Below, piece after piece: positions 36,801 through 47,286 of a DNA stretch of 64,000 nt; positions within the stretch are counted from its first letter, which is position 1; every line of letters starts with the position of its first letter. The stretch is taken from NCBI GenBank assembly GCA_007449985.2, contig VIIQ02000614.1, positions 496,001 through 560,000 of the forward strand, given 5' to 3'. The notes under the pieces are model-generated. The model had not been told where the DNA came from. It made no database searches and worked only from the letters and a program-made list of their open reading frames with translations. The translations under genes and the position numbers were made by a program. Origin of the DNA: Desmodesmus armatus. Its lineage: Eukaryota > Chlorophyta > Chlorophyceae > Sphaeropleales > Scenedesmaceae.

Positions 36801-38110
36801 TAGCATGGCCAGGGAAGATGCCACATGGTACAGCAACCACAACCCTGAGCAGGTGTTTTGTTGCTTTCTTTAGCAATGTTCACAGGGCCTGACGAGGCAG
36901 GCATGACAGGCTGTTCCCTGCTGGAACACAATGCACAGCTGCAAATGCTGGGAGCGCAGGACTGCTTCTCTGTAGCCTGCACATGCCCATGCTCCAGCAG
37001 CTATGCATGCATGGCAGGCCAGCAGGATGCAGCAGTCCTGACGTACCTCGTCTGGGCTGAATTTGATCTGCTGCTTGAGTGCTGTGACTGCGTTCTCAAA
37101 GGTCTTCTCGGGCGTGTCTCCAGACACCACCCGGTCCTCCTGCAACAGGAGCAAGGACAGCAGCAGTGCTGAGTGATGCAGGTGGCATCAGACATGCCCC
37201 TGGTTGTATGGCAACAGCGTAAGCACAGCCCCAGATTGAAGCGTGCTCATCTGACTGGGGCATGTTGAGGCCAGGTGGCTCAACACAGTGTCTAATGCAG
37301 ACAGGGCGTGCAGGAGGGGCCTGCCGACCAGTATGACGTACCAAGACTAGCCTGGTGACATCCTGGGTTTCTGCACACTGCTGCATTTGGCCCCCGTCCA
37401 CCAGCTTGTGGCCACATCTCCACCCGAACCAACACACCAGCAGAGCCTGTAACCACATACTATTGCTTGCCACTGCAGCAGCTGCTGCGTACAGGAGTAG
37501 AGCCAACAACGCACCTCGCTGAGCGGTCCAGGCTCCCCCAGCTTGAGCAGGCGCTGGATCAGCTGTTTCTTTGGGTCAACGGGTTCTGGCTCATCCCTGG
37601 CACGCTTGTGACCGACATACGAGGACTGAAAGCGAGCGCCCCCGCCTCGCCTGCCTTCACCACGTCCCCTGTAACCTCCACCGCCTCCACCACCACCTCC
37701 ACCACCGCCATCCCTGCGGTAGTCCCCTCGGCCACCACCGTGGTAGCCCCCACCGCCTCTACCGCCTCTGTGACCGCCTCCTTCATACTGACGGTTGCCA
37801 TAATCCCGCCTGCAAGCCGCAGCATCCGAGTGAGTAGGGTGTGTTCCTGCTGCACTGGTGAAGAACTGACATGCTGTCCCCATGTGCTTGCCCTGCGTCT
37901 GAGCTTGCATGAGTGATGATGAAGGAGTGTACTGCTTTGTCGTGCTGCAGTTTGTGAAGGTAACCAGGCTACAGGTAACATAGCCTGTCGACTGCTATGG
38001 AGCAGCAGCAGACTGAGTCCCCACCTTTGCCCTCCACCACCACCTCCATACTGCCCCCTGCCTTGGCCTCCGTAACCCCTTCCACCCCCTCCATGGTATC
38101 TGTCACTCAT
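30875..38110 (-). CDS. NCBP1: Nuclear cap-binding protein subunit 1 (CBP80)
   Basis: Predicted large subunit of the nuclear cap-binding complex, which with CBP20 binds the m7G cap and couples splicing, 3' processing and export. Exons 38110-38025, 37809-37515, 37139-37047, 36778-36709, 36492-36277, 36072-35909, 35743-35633, 35282-35011, 34870-34745, 34512-34225, 33960-33834, 33550-33068, 32836-32604, 32182-31699 and 31258-30875 join in frame to about 1,143 residues, longer than usual (about 800-850). Landmarks of the MIF4G repeats: TPEKTFENAVTALKQQIKFS, KTLHYALLIG, RFVAEEYILDLLDSWEG, FLAPDLVLRLAEVLAHFITNMGF and FSSMAFR-type C-terminal helices. The extra length comes from a Gly/Arg-rich RGG-like N-terminus (exons 1-2), an acidic Gln/Asp/Gly/Ala insertion (about 33450-33160) and an Ala/Gln/Asp tail (last exon). 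Plants and animals lack such an RGG extension as far as I know. Confidence 0.88.
31259..31698. other. NCBP1 intron with atypical sequence
   Basis: The intron before the last NCBP1 exon has a centre (about 31390-31690) without the CAG/TGCTG texture seen elsewhere. It is open on both strands for 60-70 codons (minus 31603-31421 reads GSTGEPLGSTSISGAV...). It may be a mobile-element fragment, but no terminal repeats or target duplication were seen. Confidence 0.25.
34581..34672. repeat. Two adjacent perfect hairpins in an NCBP1 intron
   Basis: Palindrome A: arms 34581-34605 and 34607-34631, 25 bp perfect with a 1-nt centre (arm starts GTTTCTGTCAACACC). Palindrome B: arms 34636-34650 and 34658-34672, 15 bp perfect with a 7-nt loop (arm GTATCGTCCCCTTTG). 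Four bases separate them. Both lie in the intron between NCBP1 exons 34870-34745 and 34512-34225. Confidence 0.95.
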
Positions 38111-38531
38111 TGTTGCGTGTGCAGCCTTGCTCGCTAACTGTGCTGTGTACTGTGCATCAGATCACGTCCGGTCTGACGAACGATGTAGCGACCTTCGATG
38201 CACTTTAGGAAACAGATACATCACGGCGCATTGGCTGCATGTCTCTGCATCAACGGCCATCAAAGAGGGGCCGGGGCCCTGATTTGACCTCAGCTGTCAC
38301 ATGGCCAGCCTGGCAGCTGCAGGGTAGTGATGAGGTGGGTGGTGGGAGGTGGAGGTATGCCTCACTCACCCCTACGGCACATGCCTCAATCTGGAGAGCA
38401 TGTGTTGCACGTCTCAGCACATCTTGCAGTGCCAAGTGCAATCAAACACCCACCAACTGCACCGCTGCACCGCTGCAAGCCTTGCAGTGCACACAACAGT
38501 CAGCCTCCATCCAAAACCAGGCTGGCAGCCT
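38111..38531. other. Tandem intergenic region, APE2 3' / NCBP1 5'
   Basis: About 420 bp between the APE2 stop and the NCBP1 start, both leftward. It should contain the NCBP1 promoter and the APE2 3' UTR is on its other side. No ORF with family character and no recognisable motif. Confidence 0.4.
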
Positions 38532-41500
38532 TCACCGGCCGCTACCGCTGCCACCGCTGGTACCAGCCTTGAACGACCTTGCCTTGTTCGCAAACTGGAA
38601 GTGGTCGCAGCGGCCCGCAGGAGGCGGCCCCTCAGGCCGCGCACACACCCAGAACTGCCTGCCCTGGTTGGGCCCCTTCTTCTTCACCGTGCGTATCACA
38701 CAGGGCTCCTTGTGGCCTGAGCAGCAGGGTGCCTTCATGCTGGCACTGATGCGCTGCCATGCAGCCTTGGTGGCCTGGCCATGTGCTGCCAGGGCCTCCT
38801 GCACACCACCAACATCACCTTCAGGTCCAGCACCAGTGGGGGCAGGACCAGCGCCCTCCGGCCCAGCTGCAGCTGCAGCCGCAGGACCAGCAGGGCCTGC
38901 AAAGACAGGGACAGCGCAGTCAGGCCCCGATGACAGACTGGTGTGCTGGGTCTGTTGCTGCACTCCCTGCCCCTGCTCTCCTGGCTGCTGTTGCTGGCTG
39001 TGATGGTGCTGATGTTGGTGGTGGTGGTGGAGTTGATGCTGCTGCTGGTGGTGGTGGTGTTGGTGTTGGTGAAGCACCAGTGTTGCCGACTCCTGCTCCC
39101 CCATTGAAGTACTGTCTGCTGCTGCTGCTGCCGTTGTAGGTGCTGAGCTGCTGCCGCATGCTGCACTTGGGCCTGAATGCTGCAGGTGCTGGGGAGGGGG
39201 CCAGCTGGTGGCTGCTGCTGACTGCCGCCAATGTGCAGCCTCAGCCTCCTGCTGCTGCAACTCACTGAACCCCTGTTGCTGCTCAACCTGCTCCTGCTGC
39301 CGCTGAACTGCTGGGTCAGGTGCGGTTTGACTTCTAGCGGCCCCAGAGGCACCAAAGAAGCTGCGCAGGCTGAGTTGTCCTGCAGCAGCTGCACCACCCT
39401 TGCTGCCAGCACGTGCCCGCTTGGCCCCTGCAGCCTGCTGCCCAGCTGCAGGCCGCTTGCCGGCTGCACTGCTGTTGCCGCTGCTGCTGTTGCCTGACTG
39501 CCCTTGCGTCTGCCCTGCAACCGCCGTGTTCAGACGGTCACCTGCCTGCCGCTGCTGTTGGTGCTCCCAGCTGCCTTGGCCTGATGCAGGTGCTGCATTC
39601 TGGGTCAAGGGCTCTGGCCACTCCTGCTGCGGCTGTAGCTGGCTGCTGGGCAGCTGCTGTTCTGACAGTGACTGTGACTGCGCCTGCGGCTGTGACAGTG
39701 ACTGTGGCTGTTGCAGCCAGGCAGTCAGGCGGGCTTGTTTCCCAGGGAACAGCCTGCTGCCTGCCCCTGCTGGCGGAGCATGCCCTGTTGGCAGCAGCTC
39801 AGGTGGTATAGCCAGGGTGCACCAAACAGGGCAGTGGTCTGAGCCCTGCTGCTCGCTGGCTATGTCACACTGTGTGATAGCACCCAGCAGCGGCATGGCG
39901 GGTACCGGTGCTTGGCCCGCACCTGCAACAGGAGCAAACCCTGTTTGTGCAGCTGTTGCTGAGATGTGCAGGTCGCCTCCTTCTGCTCCTGTTGCTACTG
40001 CTCCTGTTGCTACTGCTGCTGAGGGGACGGCAGGCTGCAGTCTCTCTGCCAACTGCTGTGGTGCTGGCCCTGCCACAAGGATGTGGTCGATGCGAGAGCC
40101 ATAGTTCAAGAGCCGAGCCCCTGAAGCTGTGTTCCAGCAGGTGTAGGCCTGGTCCCTGCACGGTGCAGCAGGAGCCCCAACAGCAGTGGCTACCATATGA
40201 TCTCTGTGTCCTAGATACTCTGAGGGCAGCTTCAACACCCCACTTTCACTGCATCGGTGGCCCTTGTGCAGTGCGAATTTGGGCCTGGCCTGACATGGCC
40301 ATCTTCTGCCTTGCAACCTACAGAGCCTACTCCTCGGTTGCTCATTAGGTTTCACGTCAGCAGCCCGACATATCAGCAGTACTGCAAATGCACAATGCAC
40401 AATGCCTTGCCAGGGATCAACATGCTGTGAATTCGTCAGGGTGAGGGGCACACCTTGCCCACCCCCCTCTTACCTGTCAGGGTGGAAGTGCCTGAAGACG
40501 TCAGTGAGGCCCAGCTGTGTGTCAGCCAGCAGCTTGACCAGCCATTGCCGGTCTGGGCGCTGCACAAACTGGGCAATGGGGTGCGGCTTGCAGCTGTCAA
40601 TGGGGTGTGGGGAGATGTTCAGGTCCCTGCACACGCAGTATGGAGAAGCAGCTTTGTTGCGCAAGTCCTGACGTCACCTCACCCGTGTGGCCAAGACGAC
40701 CACTGGGGCCATTGCATAATCAAGGTACAAGCAAGCCACATGTGCCAGCTACAAGTATACAGCTGCTGAAACAGCATTATAGCCGGTAAACCCCAATGTC
40801 AGACATCAACCGGCCTGATACTGTGGAGGCCACAATCTTTACATCCCATCCTGCACATGGTACAACACCCCTATGACAGGCCGCAGCAGTAACTCACCCG
40901 ACAACAATGACTGCCCTGCCCTCAGACACCCACTTGCGCATGCGCCACTCCAGCACCTGCAGGGCAAACAGCACAGCAGCCACACTCGGCTCACACGTCA
41001 AACCCCCACAGAACGTCTTGCAGAGGGGCCATGCTGTGGCCATGTGCCGCACATGTACACTGACCAAGGCGCCACCACGCCCTTTGCACCACGCGGACAG
41101 GGCTGGTGTAAGTAGTGACGTCAGAAGAACCATTCATGCTCAGCAGTGTCTAGGGTGTCTGGTGAGCTTGGACCTTACCCTGTAGAAGTTGAGCTTGAAG
41201 GCCAGTCGCTCCTCAATCCGCTCCTCGATGGTGAGCGCCGGGCCTGAAGCAAGGGCAGCATAAGAGAGGACATCACATCAGGACAGCATATGGGAGTTGC
41301 CGCATCCTGTCTGCGGGTGAGTCGGATACTGGGTGAATGCACTCACGCCCCCTCCTTACAAGCATGCTGCATACCCCAATGCGTGCATTGTGTATTGCTA
41401 AGTTCGCGACACAAGGAGGTGTGGCGTGCAACCAGCGACCATTCCAAGAAGCTGATGATGGACCCCAGCCTAGGCATGTGCTTGGCAACACATGAAGACC

Positions 41501-42590
41501 CCTGCTGCTTGGGCAATCCTAGCTGCTGGCTTGGGCCCCAGTCAGAAGATGGTCACAACCCCACCCTCCACAGACATGTACACTGGATATGACAGCTGGG
41601 GCTCTTGATGTTGGTGTTTCCATTCAAGCCAGGACCCACCATACAGGTTGACGAGCAGGAACAGTCCATGGTCTGTAATGAGTGCCCTCCCTTCGCTGTC
41701 CAAGGCCTGCAGCTCCTCCAAGCTGAGGCCCAGCTCATCTGACAGCTGCGCTGTCAGCAGGGCCCCAGGACTGCTGCTGTCCTGCCCTGCTGAGCTGCCG
41801 CCTGCATTGTTCAGCCATGTAGCGATGCGCAGGAGGAAGCATGAGTTGGTGACAGGCAACAGGGGGGACCCCAGCAAGTACTTCAATGATGACTGACGGG
41901 GCATATGGCGATGCAAGAAACAGCATGGTGTGAAAGAGTGCTGAAGTACAGAGTACAGGACACTGCCACAAAGATTGCCTGCCGAGCAAGGAGGGTGCCT
42001 GCAAAATGACACCTATGCCTGTCCAATTGCTGGCGCTGGCGGTGGGCATGTCAGGCGGGCACAGCCACACAAGGGTGGGGCTGTATCACACACCTGCTGG
42101 CTCTGCTGAACTGCCAGTGAGGCCTGCCTCACAGCTGACTGGTAGGGCGCCAGCCTTGCAGAAGGTTGCAACACCGCTGTAACCTGATTTGGCACCGATT
42201 CCAGGCTGGCAGCAGTTCCAGAAGGATTCCCACCCCTCTGCTACAGCCACATCACGTGTCAGCTCTGTTCGCCGGAGCTTAATCTCTTGCAGACAGATGA
42301 TGTCTGCGGGCCCACACAATTTGCACTTGTGAAAATATGTTGATGTTGTGTCACAATCCCAACCGCACACCCCCCAGCATTCTGAGCGAAGGCACAAGCA
42401 GTATGAGCAGGCAGCACAGCTACTGTCTGAGCATCAACATGTTGAAGTCTGCTGACACCTGACTGCTCATGCAACAGCTATCACCTGCTGCGCAAATCTC
42501 TAGAAACTGCCTCAGGCCTCCTTGCGTCCTGGATACGATGCTTCTGAGCCCATTGATGTTCCAGGTGGCCAGGGTGAGTCCTGATGACAT
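38532..42590 (-). CDS. APEX2: AP endonuclease 2 (APE2/APEX2) with PIP-box and GRF zinc finger
   Basis: Predicted Mg-dependent class II AP endonuclease/3' phosphodiesterase of base-excision repair and ATR signalling. Exons 42590-42485, 42303-42094, 41801-41640, 41243-41179, 40956-40898, 40626-40474 and 40155-38532 join in frame to about 792 residues. Catalytic-fold motifs in order: [16 protein letters not shown] (catalytic Glu; the family usually has LQETK), [72 protein letters not shown] and GSDHCPVW. The long last exon holds a Gln/Ser/His-rich linker, a PIP-box QLSLRSFF at 39377-39354 for PCNA binding, and a C-terminal GRF-type zinc finger (CCSGHKEPC ... GRQFWVCA ... CDHFQF). APE1 would lack the last two. 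An ATG at 42734 in the same frame is an alternative start, adding 48 residues with no conserved content. Confidence 0.92.
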
Positions 42591-42734
42591 ATGCTGGAGC
42601 ACATAGGACACTACTGTGCCGCTGATCAGGTCAGGCTGAACAGGTGGGAGGCTAGCAACAGAGCACTGCAGGAAGCCAACAGGCACAGACCCTTCTAATG
42701 CGTAACTTGACCTGGTAGGCCGCCCACACCACAC

Positions 42735-43150
42735 ACGCGGATGAGTTTCCCTTGATGACTCATGTCAGTTCAAATCCCGCCAGGCTGGCATCCCAGGTGG
42801 GGCCAGGGCAACACAAAAGGTTCCACGGCCACATATGTTCATTAAAAAGTGCTGAAATACAGCTTTGGAGTCACCAAGTAGCTGGCCTTCTTCCAACCTT
42901 CAGCTGGCCCACCAGGATTGAAACGAGTGACCCTGAATCGACGAGGATCAACCCAGGATTGCACGCTTGGTCGCGCATGCACACTTAATTGTATCCAGAC
43001 CATCCAGGGACGCAGCCTGTTGTCCAGAAACCTGGAGTCTCGCCCTGTCGCTCATCCGGCTAATAGCACTTCACTGCTGTAATTACACAGGGCGTCTGCT
43101 CCCATTCGCTTTCTGACCGCCTTCTCAACGCGTGCAGCAGCCCGTTTCGA
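42735..43150. promoter_or_regulatory. Divergent intergenic region, APE2 / secreted protein
   Basis: About 0.4 kb (0.56 kb if APE2 starts at 42590) between divergent genes; both promoters should be here. Low in CAG repeats. No clear core motif seen. Confidence 0.4.
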
Positions 43151-44056
43151 ATGGGAGGGACATCTGTCCTTTCATTGCTGTTGTGCCTGGCACTGTGTGC
43201 AGCCCAGGACATTGAAACTGGCTGGTCAAATGGCAGATCACCGGAAGGCACAGGATGGGTAGCTCATCTCAGCAAATGCCAGCCGGGTGCATTCATAGAG
43301 TCATGGCTCGTTGGAGAGGGCGACGTCCACGCTACTGCTGGTTCAGAGAAGCTTGTGTTGCGGTCTGTGGTGTCAGTCCAAGCAATATGCAGCGATGGCG
43401 AACCTCTGGACGCCCTTACGGGCGGTGCCCAACCTGCCCGCCAGCACGATGCCAACAGCAACAGTGCACTCGCGTCTTCTACTGGTTTCAGCTGTTCCAG
43501 GCTGGTCCAAGGCAGCTACAACAATGGTGGTAACTGGATGATGTCTTTCATGTCAGTTGGGCAGACGCTGGCTAAGGAACCAGCAGCAAAAGCGATCATG
43601 CTCAAGTGCTCTCGCATTCCGGCTTCGTACGTGGCAGTTGGGTACTCAGGAGCGGCTGGGCAGGCGGTTGACGGGATCAACTTCCTCATGGCACCATTAC
43701 CAGAGCAGTCCCCGTCAGCCAACAAGTCAAGCACAGTAAACCCAGTTACTGCAGGGCTTGAGACAAAGGGAGCGGACAGTAGTGGGCCGGCCACGCCTGC
43801 GCCTGCGCCTGCACCTGCACCTGCACCTGCACCTGCACCTGCACCTGCGGGACCAACAGCGCCAGCAGACCCAAAGACATTGAGCGTTGGGGCCTGGGTT
43901 GGCATTGGCGCCTCCTGCCTTGTAGCCACATCAGCGCTTGTCACAATCGCATACAACTTGTGGAAGTGGAGGAACAAGCGCAATCTGGTTGCTGCCAAGA
44001 GTGGCAGCCAGACCAGCTCAGCAAGAAGTGGCAGCAGCAAGCCATTCATAGTCTGA
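43151..44056 (+). CDS. Intron-less secreted / type I membrane protein of unknown function
   Basis: A single 301-codon frame with clean start and stop. Residues 1-18 form a signal peptide (hydrophobic SVLSLLLCLALCAAQ, cleavage likely after Ala). An ectodomain of about 170 residues follows with six or so Cys and the segments GAFIESWLVGEGDVHA, SYNNGGNWMMSFMSVGQ and YVAVGYSGAAGQAVDGINF. Then comes a Pro-Ala repeat stalk (codons at about 43795-43848), a membrane helix (WVGIGASCLVATSALVTIAY, about residues 247-266), and a short basic Ser-rich cytoplasmic tail ending in PFIV. The layout resembles a cell-wall-anchored or receptor-like surface protein. I do not recognise the ectodomain; the repeated Gly/Trp pattern loosely recalls jacalin- or VMO-like beta folds, without real support. 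It is the only multi-domain gene here with no intron, so a retroposed or horizontally acquired origin is possible. Confidence 0.8.
   Translation: MGGTSVLSLLLCLALCAAQDIETGWSNGRSPEGTGWVAHLSKCQPGAFIESWLVGEGDVHATAGSEKLVLRSVVSVQAICSDGEPLDALTGGAQPARQHDANSNSALASSTGFSCSRLVQGSYNNGGNWMMSFMSVGQTLAKEPAAKAIMLKCSRIPASYVAVGYSGAAGQAVDGINFLMAPLPEQSPSANKSSTVNPVTAGLETKGADSSGPATPAPAPAPAPAPAPAPAPAGPTAPADPKTLSVGAWVGIGASCLVATSALVTIAYNLWKWRNKRNLVAAKSGSQTSSARSGSSKPFIV
43795..43848 (+). repeat. Hexanucleotide GCACCT repeat encoding Pro-Ala
   Basis: About nine GCNCCT units encode (Pro-Ala)n in the membrane-proximal stalk of the secreted protein. The last units are identical, so length variation between strains is likely. 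Confidence 0.9.
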
Positions 44057-46307
44057 CGGCTGCAGTGACATCAACTTGAGGGACAGCTCAGGGCAAAGTG
44101 TGTGGCTGTTTAAGTTACTGTGACCAGGCTTCGTGTTTGCTCGTCTGTTTTGTGCATGGCGGTCTGGTTTTGCACACGTGATGGGTGTCAGGGTCATGTC
44201 AAAGGTTTTTGTTGATGGCTGATGGAAGTGGCAGTGCTGTCAGTGATGCACCTGTATGTGTGTACACTGCACACCAACTGCCACCTAGCAATCGAAAAAG
44301 ACCAGTGCATAGCACCTTGCTGGTGACTGGAGTGGTTCCACTGCAGTATGAGCTGACGCTGCCGGGTGTGTTGTCAGCTGTTGTGTAGGCCGGCTGACAC
44401 CTTGTCTCGTCAGTTGTGTGCATTGTGCATGCTTGTTCTTTGCAGGCCGACAGGCTTGCAGCAGCCGCATGTTACCCGTGTTTGCTGTCCTGTTGAGTCC
44501 TGTGCTGTCCAATTGTCTTGCATTGCATGTTTGTGACGCGCTGAGTAGGTTGCAAGCAGCCGACATCATATCATGACTGCCCAAAAGGCAATCAGCTCAC
44601 TGGTGGAAGCCAGCAGCAGAAGAATATCGTTTGCACCCCTCCATTTTGTTGCCGCGCCATGGGGTTTGCCCATGGGCCTGCTAGCAGAGCGCTCTGCAAC
44701 TTGTTGGTGTCGACAGCTCTCTACCTCATGCTCGCAGCACAGGCAGACGCATTTGCTCTTTAGAGTCAGATGTGGCAAGCTTGTCTTGAAACTTGGATCT
44801 GGCAAGCAAGCTCATTGTTGTGTGGCGCAGGACAGAGTGTCATTTGGTATCAGCCTGGCCGAAAGTGCTGTGTGCAGCTTGTGCTGCTGCACACACATGT
44901 ATGGTGCCATGGGTGTTTCACCGGCAGGTCTTGTCTGTTGAGGTGGACAGCTGTGTACTGCCGAGGCCGAATGTGGTGTCATGTGCCTGAGTGCGTCCGT
45001 CAGGCACTGGCTACACCTTCTGTAATGTTTGCAGCAGTATGCCGCATCAAACTGCTGCGCAGCAGCGGTTGCAGCATGCTGCCACCACAATGCTGAAAGT
45101 TCAGGTGAACCTTTTATGTCTCCACCATCCTCAGTATGTAAACAAGCCTCTGATGATCATGAACTTCTGCAGGCACACATGCATGTGACATCAATGCATC
45201 GCTGATAGTGATAGATGTGTCACATTCTGCACAACATGAAACACCGTTCATCACTCAGTTGGACACATCCACACAGGTGTGCTATCTGGACCACTTAACA
45301 CCAGCTGCAGTGCCGTGCCAAGCCAGACCGTCGCATGGCCAGGAGGGGGGCGGGTACCAGGTACCCCACTGTGCCTGCATGCCATAATGGCATGAACTAG
45401 GTGCTTGTGTGCAAAATCGTGGCACGCTCAGTCCTTGCTTCACCCCACAACCCAACGATGGTGGACAGGCTGATGCTGATGCAGGAACCTGCACCCTGCG
45501 GTGCATGAGCAGGCACTGGTCTGCATTGCCAGCAAAAAAACCGTGTTGCCCATGCACAGCCAACAGGCCACAACGGCTGCCAGCGGCACATGGAAAGACA
45601 CTAGGCACGTGAGGGGCATCACACCACAGTAAGGGACCCAGAGACCAGGGTGCTTGGGTGATTGCATACCAGCAGGTGGAGAAGAACACATACAGACTAC
45701 AGCAACCCACACAAGCGGCTGGCTCACGCACTGCAGCATGCAGCTCGCCACATGCACATCACCTGCCATGGAGTATAACACACATGCTAGGCTGCAAAAA
45801 GCAGTGCTGCAGGACTGCACTGCTGTGGCACTCCTAAGCAAAAAGTGTGTGCCAACCACAAACTAGCAGCTTTCTTACTTTGCAAAGGCCACAGCGCCCT
45901 CGCCAGTAAGTGCACAAGATGGTGCTGAAAACTGCATCAAGTGCAATGCCGGGCCCAAAAATGCTTCACAAACAACCTCACGATACACCAACCAGTCACA
46001 GCTTTGTTGCTGCATCCAAAAACGTTGCCCCAATGCATGCTGACGACCCTCAATTCCTGCTACCCCTGCGTGGGGACAAGCTCACTCGTTGGAAGCACAC
46101 ACTATATGTGGCGGGGACCCACAGACCCAGGCATGCTGACAGGCCACTGAGCAGGTTGCTTCATGTGTTCACCACCATTTCTGGCGAGCAGGCCTCCCAA
46201 CTTCAACACAAGGCATCCTGAACCACAGCTTGTGAGGGGATAGCACTTATTTGACGCTGTCATGCTGTCAGTCTTGGTCAATTGTTGGAGGATTGTGTGG
46301 TGCTGAC
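44057..46307. other. 2.2-kb stretch without a recognised gene
   Basis: The 3' UTR of the secreted protein should occupy the first part. The longest ORF (plus, 44573-44941) is Cys/Leu/Ser-rich without domain character. Nothing else supported; the sequence has few repeats. Confidence 0.45.
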
Positions 46308-46929
46308 TCATTCCGCCTGGCTGTCTCCTGCTGTCTTGCTGGTGGTGGCCAGCAGCTGCTCCACTGCGTCCTGCAGTGCCTTGCGCCCCTCATCATCAGC
46401 AGCAGTTTTCTTGGGGCGACTTGCCACGTAGTACACAACCCAGAAGATGCACACCAGGATGGCAGCGGCGGAAAGCCATATCTGCAAGTCGAAACGAAGC
46501 AGCAAGGCAGCCAAGCTAGGCTGTGAAGAGTTTACAACAGATTGGCAGGATGCGCACAGATGCAGCTTGTCCAATACCGAGTACTGTTACTGTTACTGTT
46601 ACATGGGACAGGCCAGGCCTGGACACCCCGTATGGAGCCAACAAGGCTCATGGGGCATCAGTGTCATAGAACGCTTCCATGCCGATCAGCACCCTGTGAC
46701 AGCCTGGCAAAGAAGCTGCCTGAGTTGCATGCCCATAACAGCATGCATTCAAGCAGTGAGACTTACATAAACAGCTTGCTCGTGAACCTTGTGGTTTAGC
46801 TGCCGCCGCTGCCTCTTCTGCGCTGCTGACTCTTTCTTCCCTGCATTGGTGTGCAGCAGAACTTGTGAGGATGCTGGTGAGGCACTGCTGTCTATGCAAC
46901 AGGGAGGGATAGGTACCTGTCTTAGCCAT
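46308..46929 (-). CDS. Small single-pass membrane protein, SMCO4-like
   Basis: Three exons, 46929-46917 (13 nt), 46840-46767 and 46481-46308, join in frame to an 86-residue protein: MAKTGKKESAAQKRQRRQ..., then a membrane helix (IWLSAAAILVCIFWVVYYVAS) followed by RPKK and an acidic, helical tail ending in SQAE. The layout, a Lys/Arg-rich KKExxxxKRxRR segment, a short amphipathic stretch, one helix and the closing 'YVASRP', matches the single-pass membrane and coiled-coil domain protein 4 (SMCO4/FN5) family, whose function is not established. Here there is a longer C-terminal tail than in the animal protein. The first exon is inferred: ATG GCT AAG ACA G followed by a GT donor at 46916 is the only nearby solution that puts a Met directly before GKKE. 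It is divergent from the gene at 47287. Confidence 0.7.
46583..46602. repeat. Short hexanucleotide microsatellite (TACTGT)
   Basis: Three to four copies of TACTGT, in the second intron of the SMCO4-like gene's downstream flank region. Short, likely neutral. Confidence 0.7.
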
Positions 46930-47286
46930 GGAGGCATCAATCACTCATACACTGACTGCTGCGGGCCGTGCGCTGCAAACTGCTGGCTGTCCTGGGCTGT
47001 CAGCTGACAAGGTGGACACAGAAAGACAAGTGTATCAAGGGGCCTTTTCACGCAACATGAGTTGTCAAAGAGATTAGAGAGCACTGCATCTCTTCATCGG
47101 TACAGGGGCTTGTAGAGCGGTCAGCCGGGCAGCTAGATCGTCACGTCAAATGCGATCCAAGGGTGGTAATGACTGACACATCGCCGCTGTCACTGTGACT
47201 CTGTCAAGAGATTGCCAAGAGCATTGATCACGTATCACCAGAATACTTTGCAGGCCTGCACGGTACTTCGCTCACCAGCAGCAGCC
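46930..47286. promoter_or_regulatory. Bidirectional intergenic region, SMCO4-like / MED28-like
   Basis: 357 bp between two divergent start codons; both promoters should lie here. No distinct core motif found. Confidence 0.4.

Noticed and set aside
38735..40104. Long ORFs on both strands over the APE2 last exon
   Set aside because: Shadow frames of the APE2 C-terminal exon, which itself contains the catalytic SDH motif, a PIP-box and the GRF finger.
42885..42970. tRNA-like text on the minus strand (ends TTTCAATCCTGGTGG)
   Set aside because: The presumed T-stem halves do not pair and no anticodon stem or acceptor stem could be built.
44573..44941. 122-codon ORF on the plus strand
   Set aside because: Lies in the probable 3' UTR of the secreted-protein gene; composition is Cys/Ser-rich without recognisable segments.
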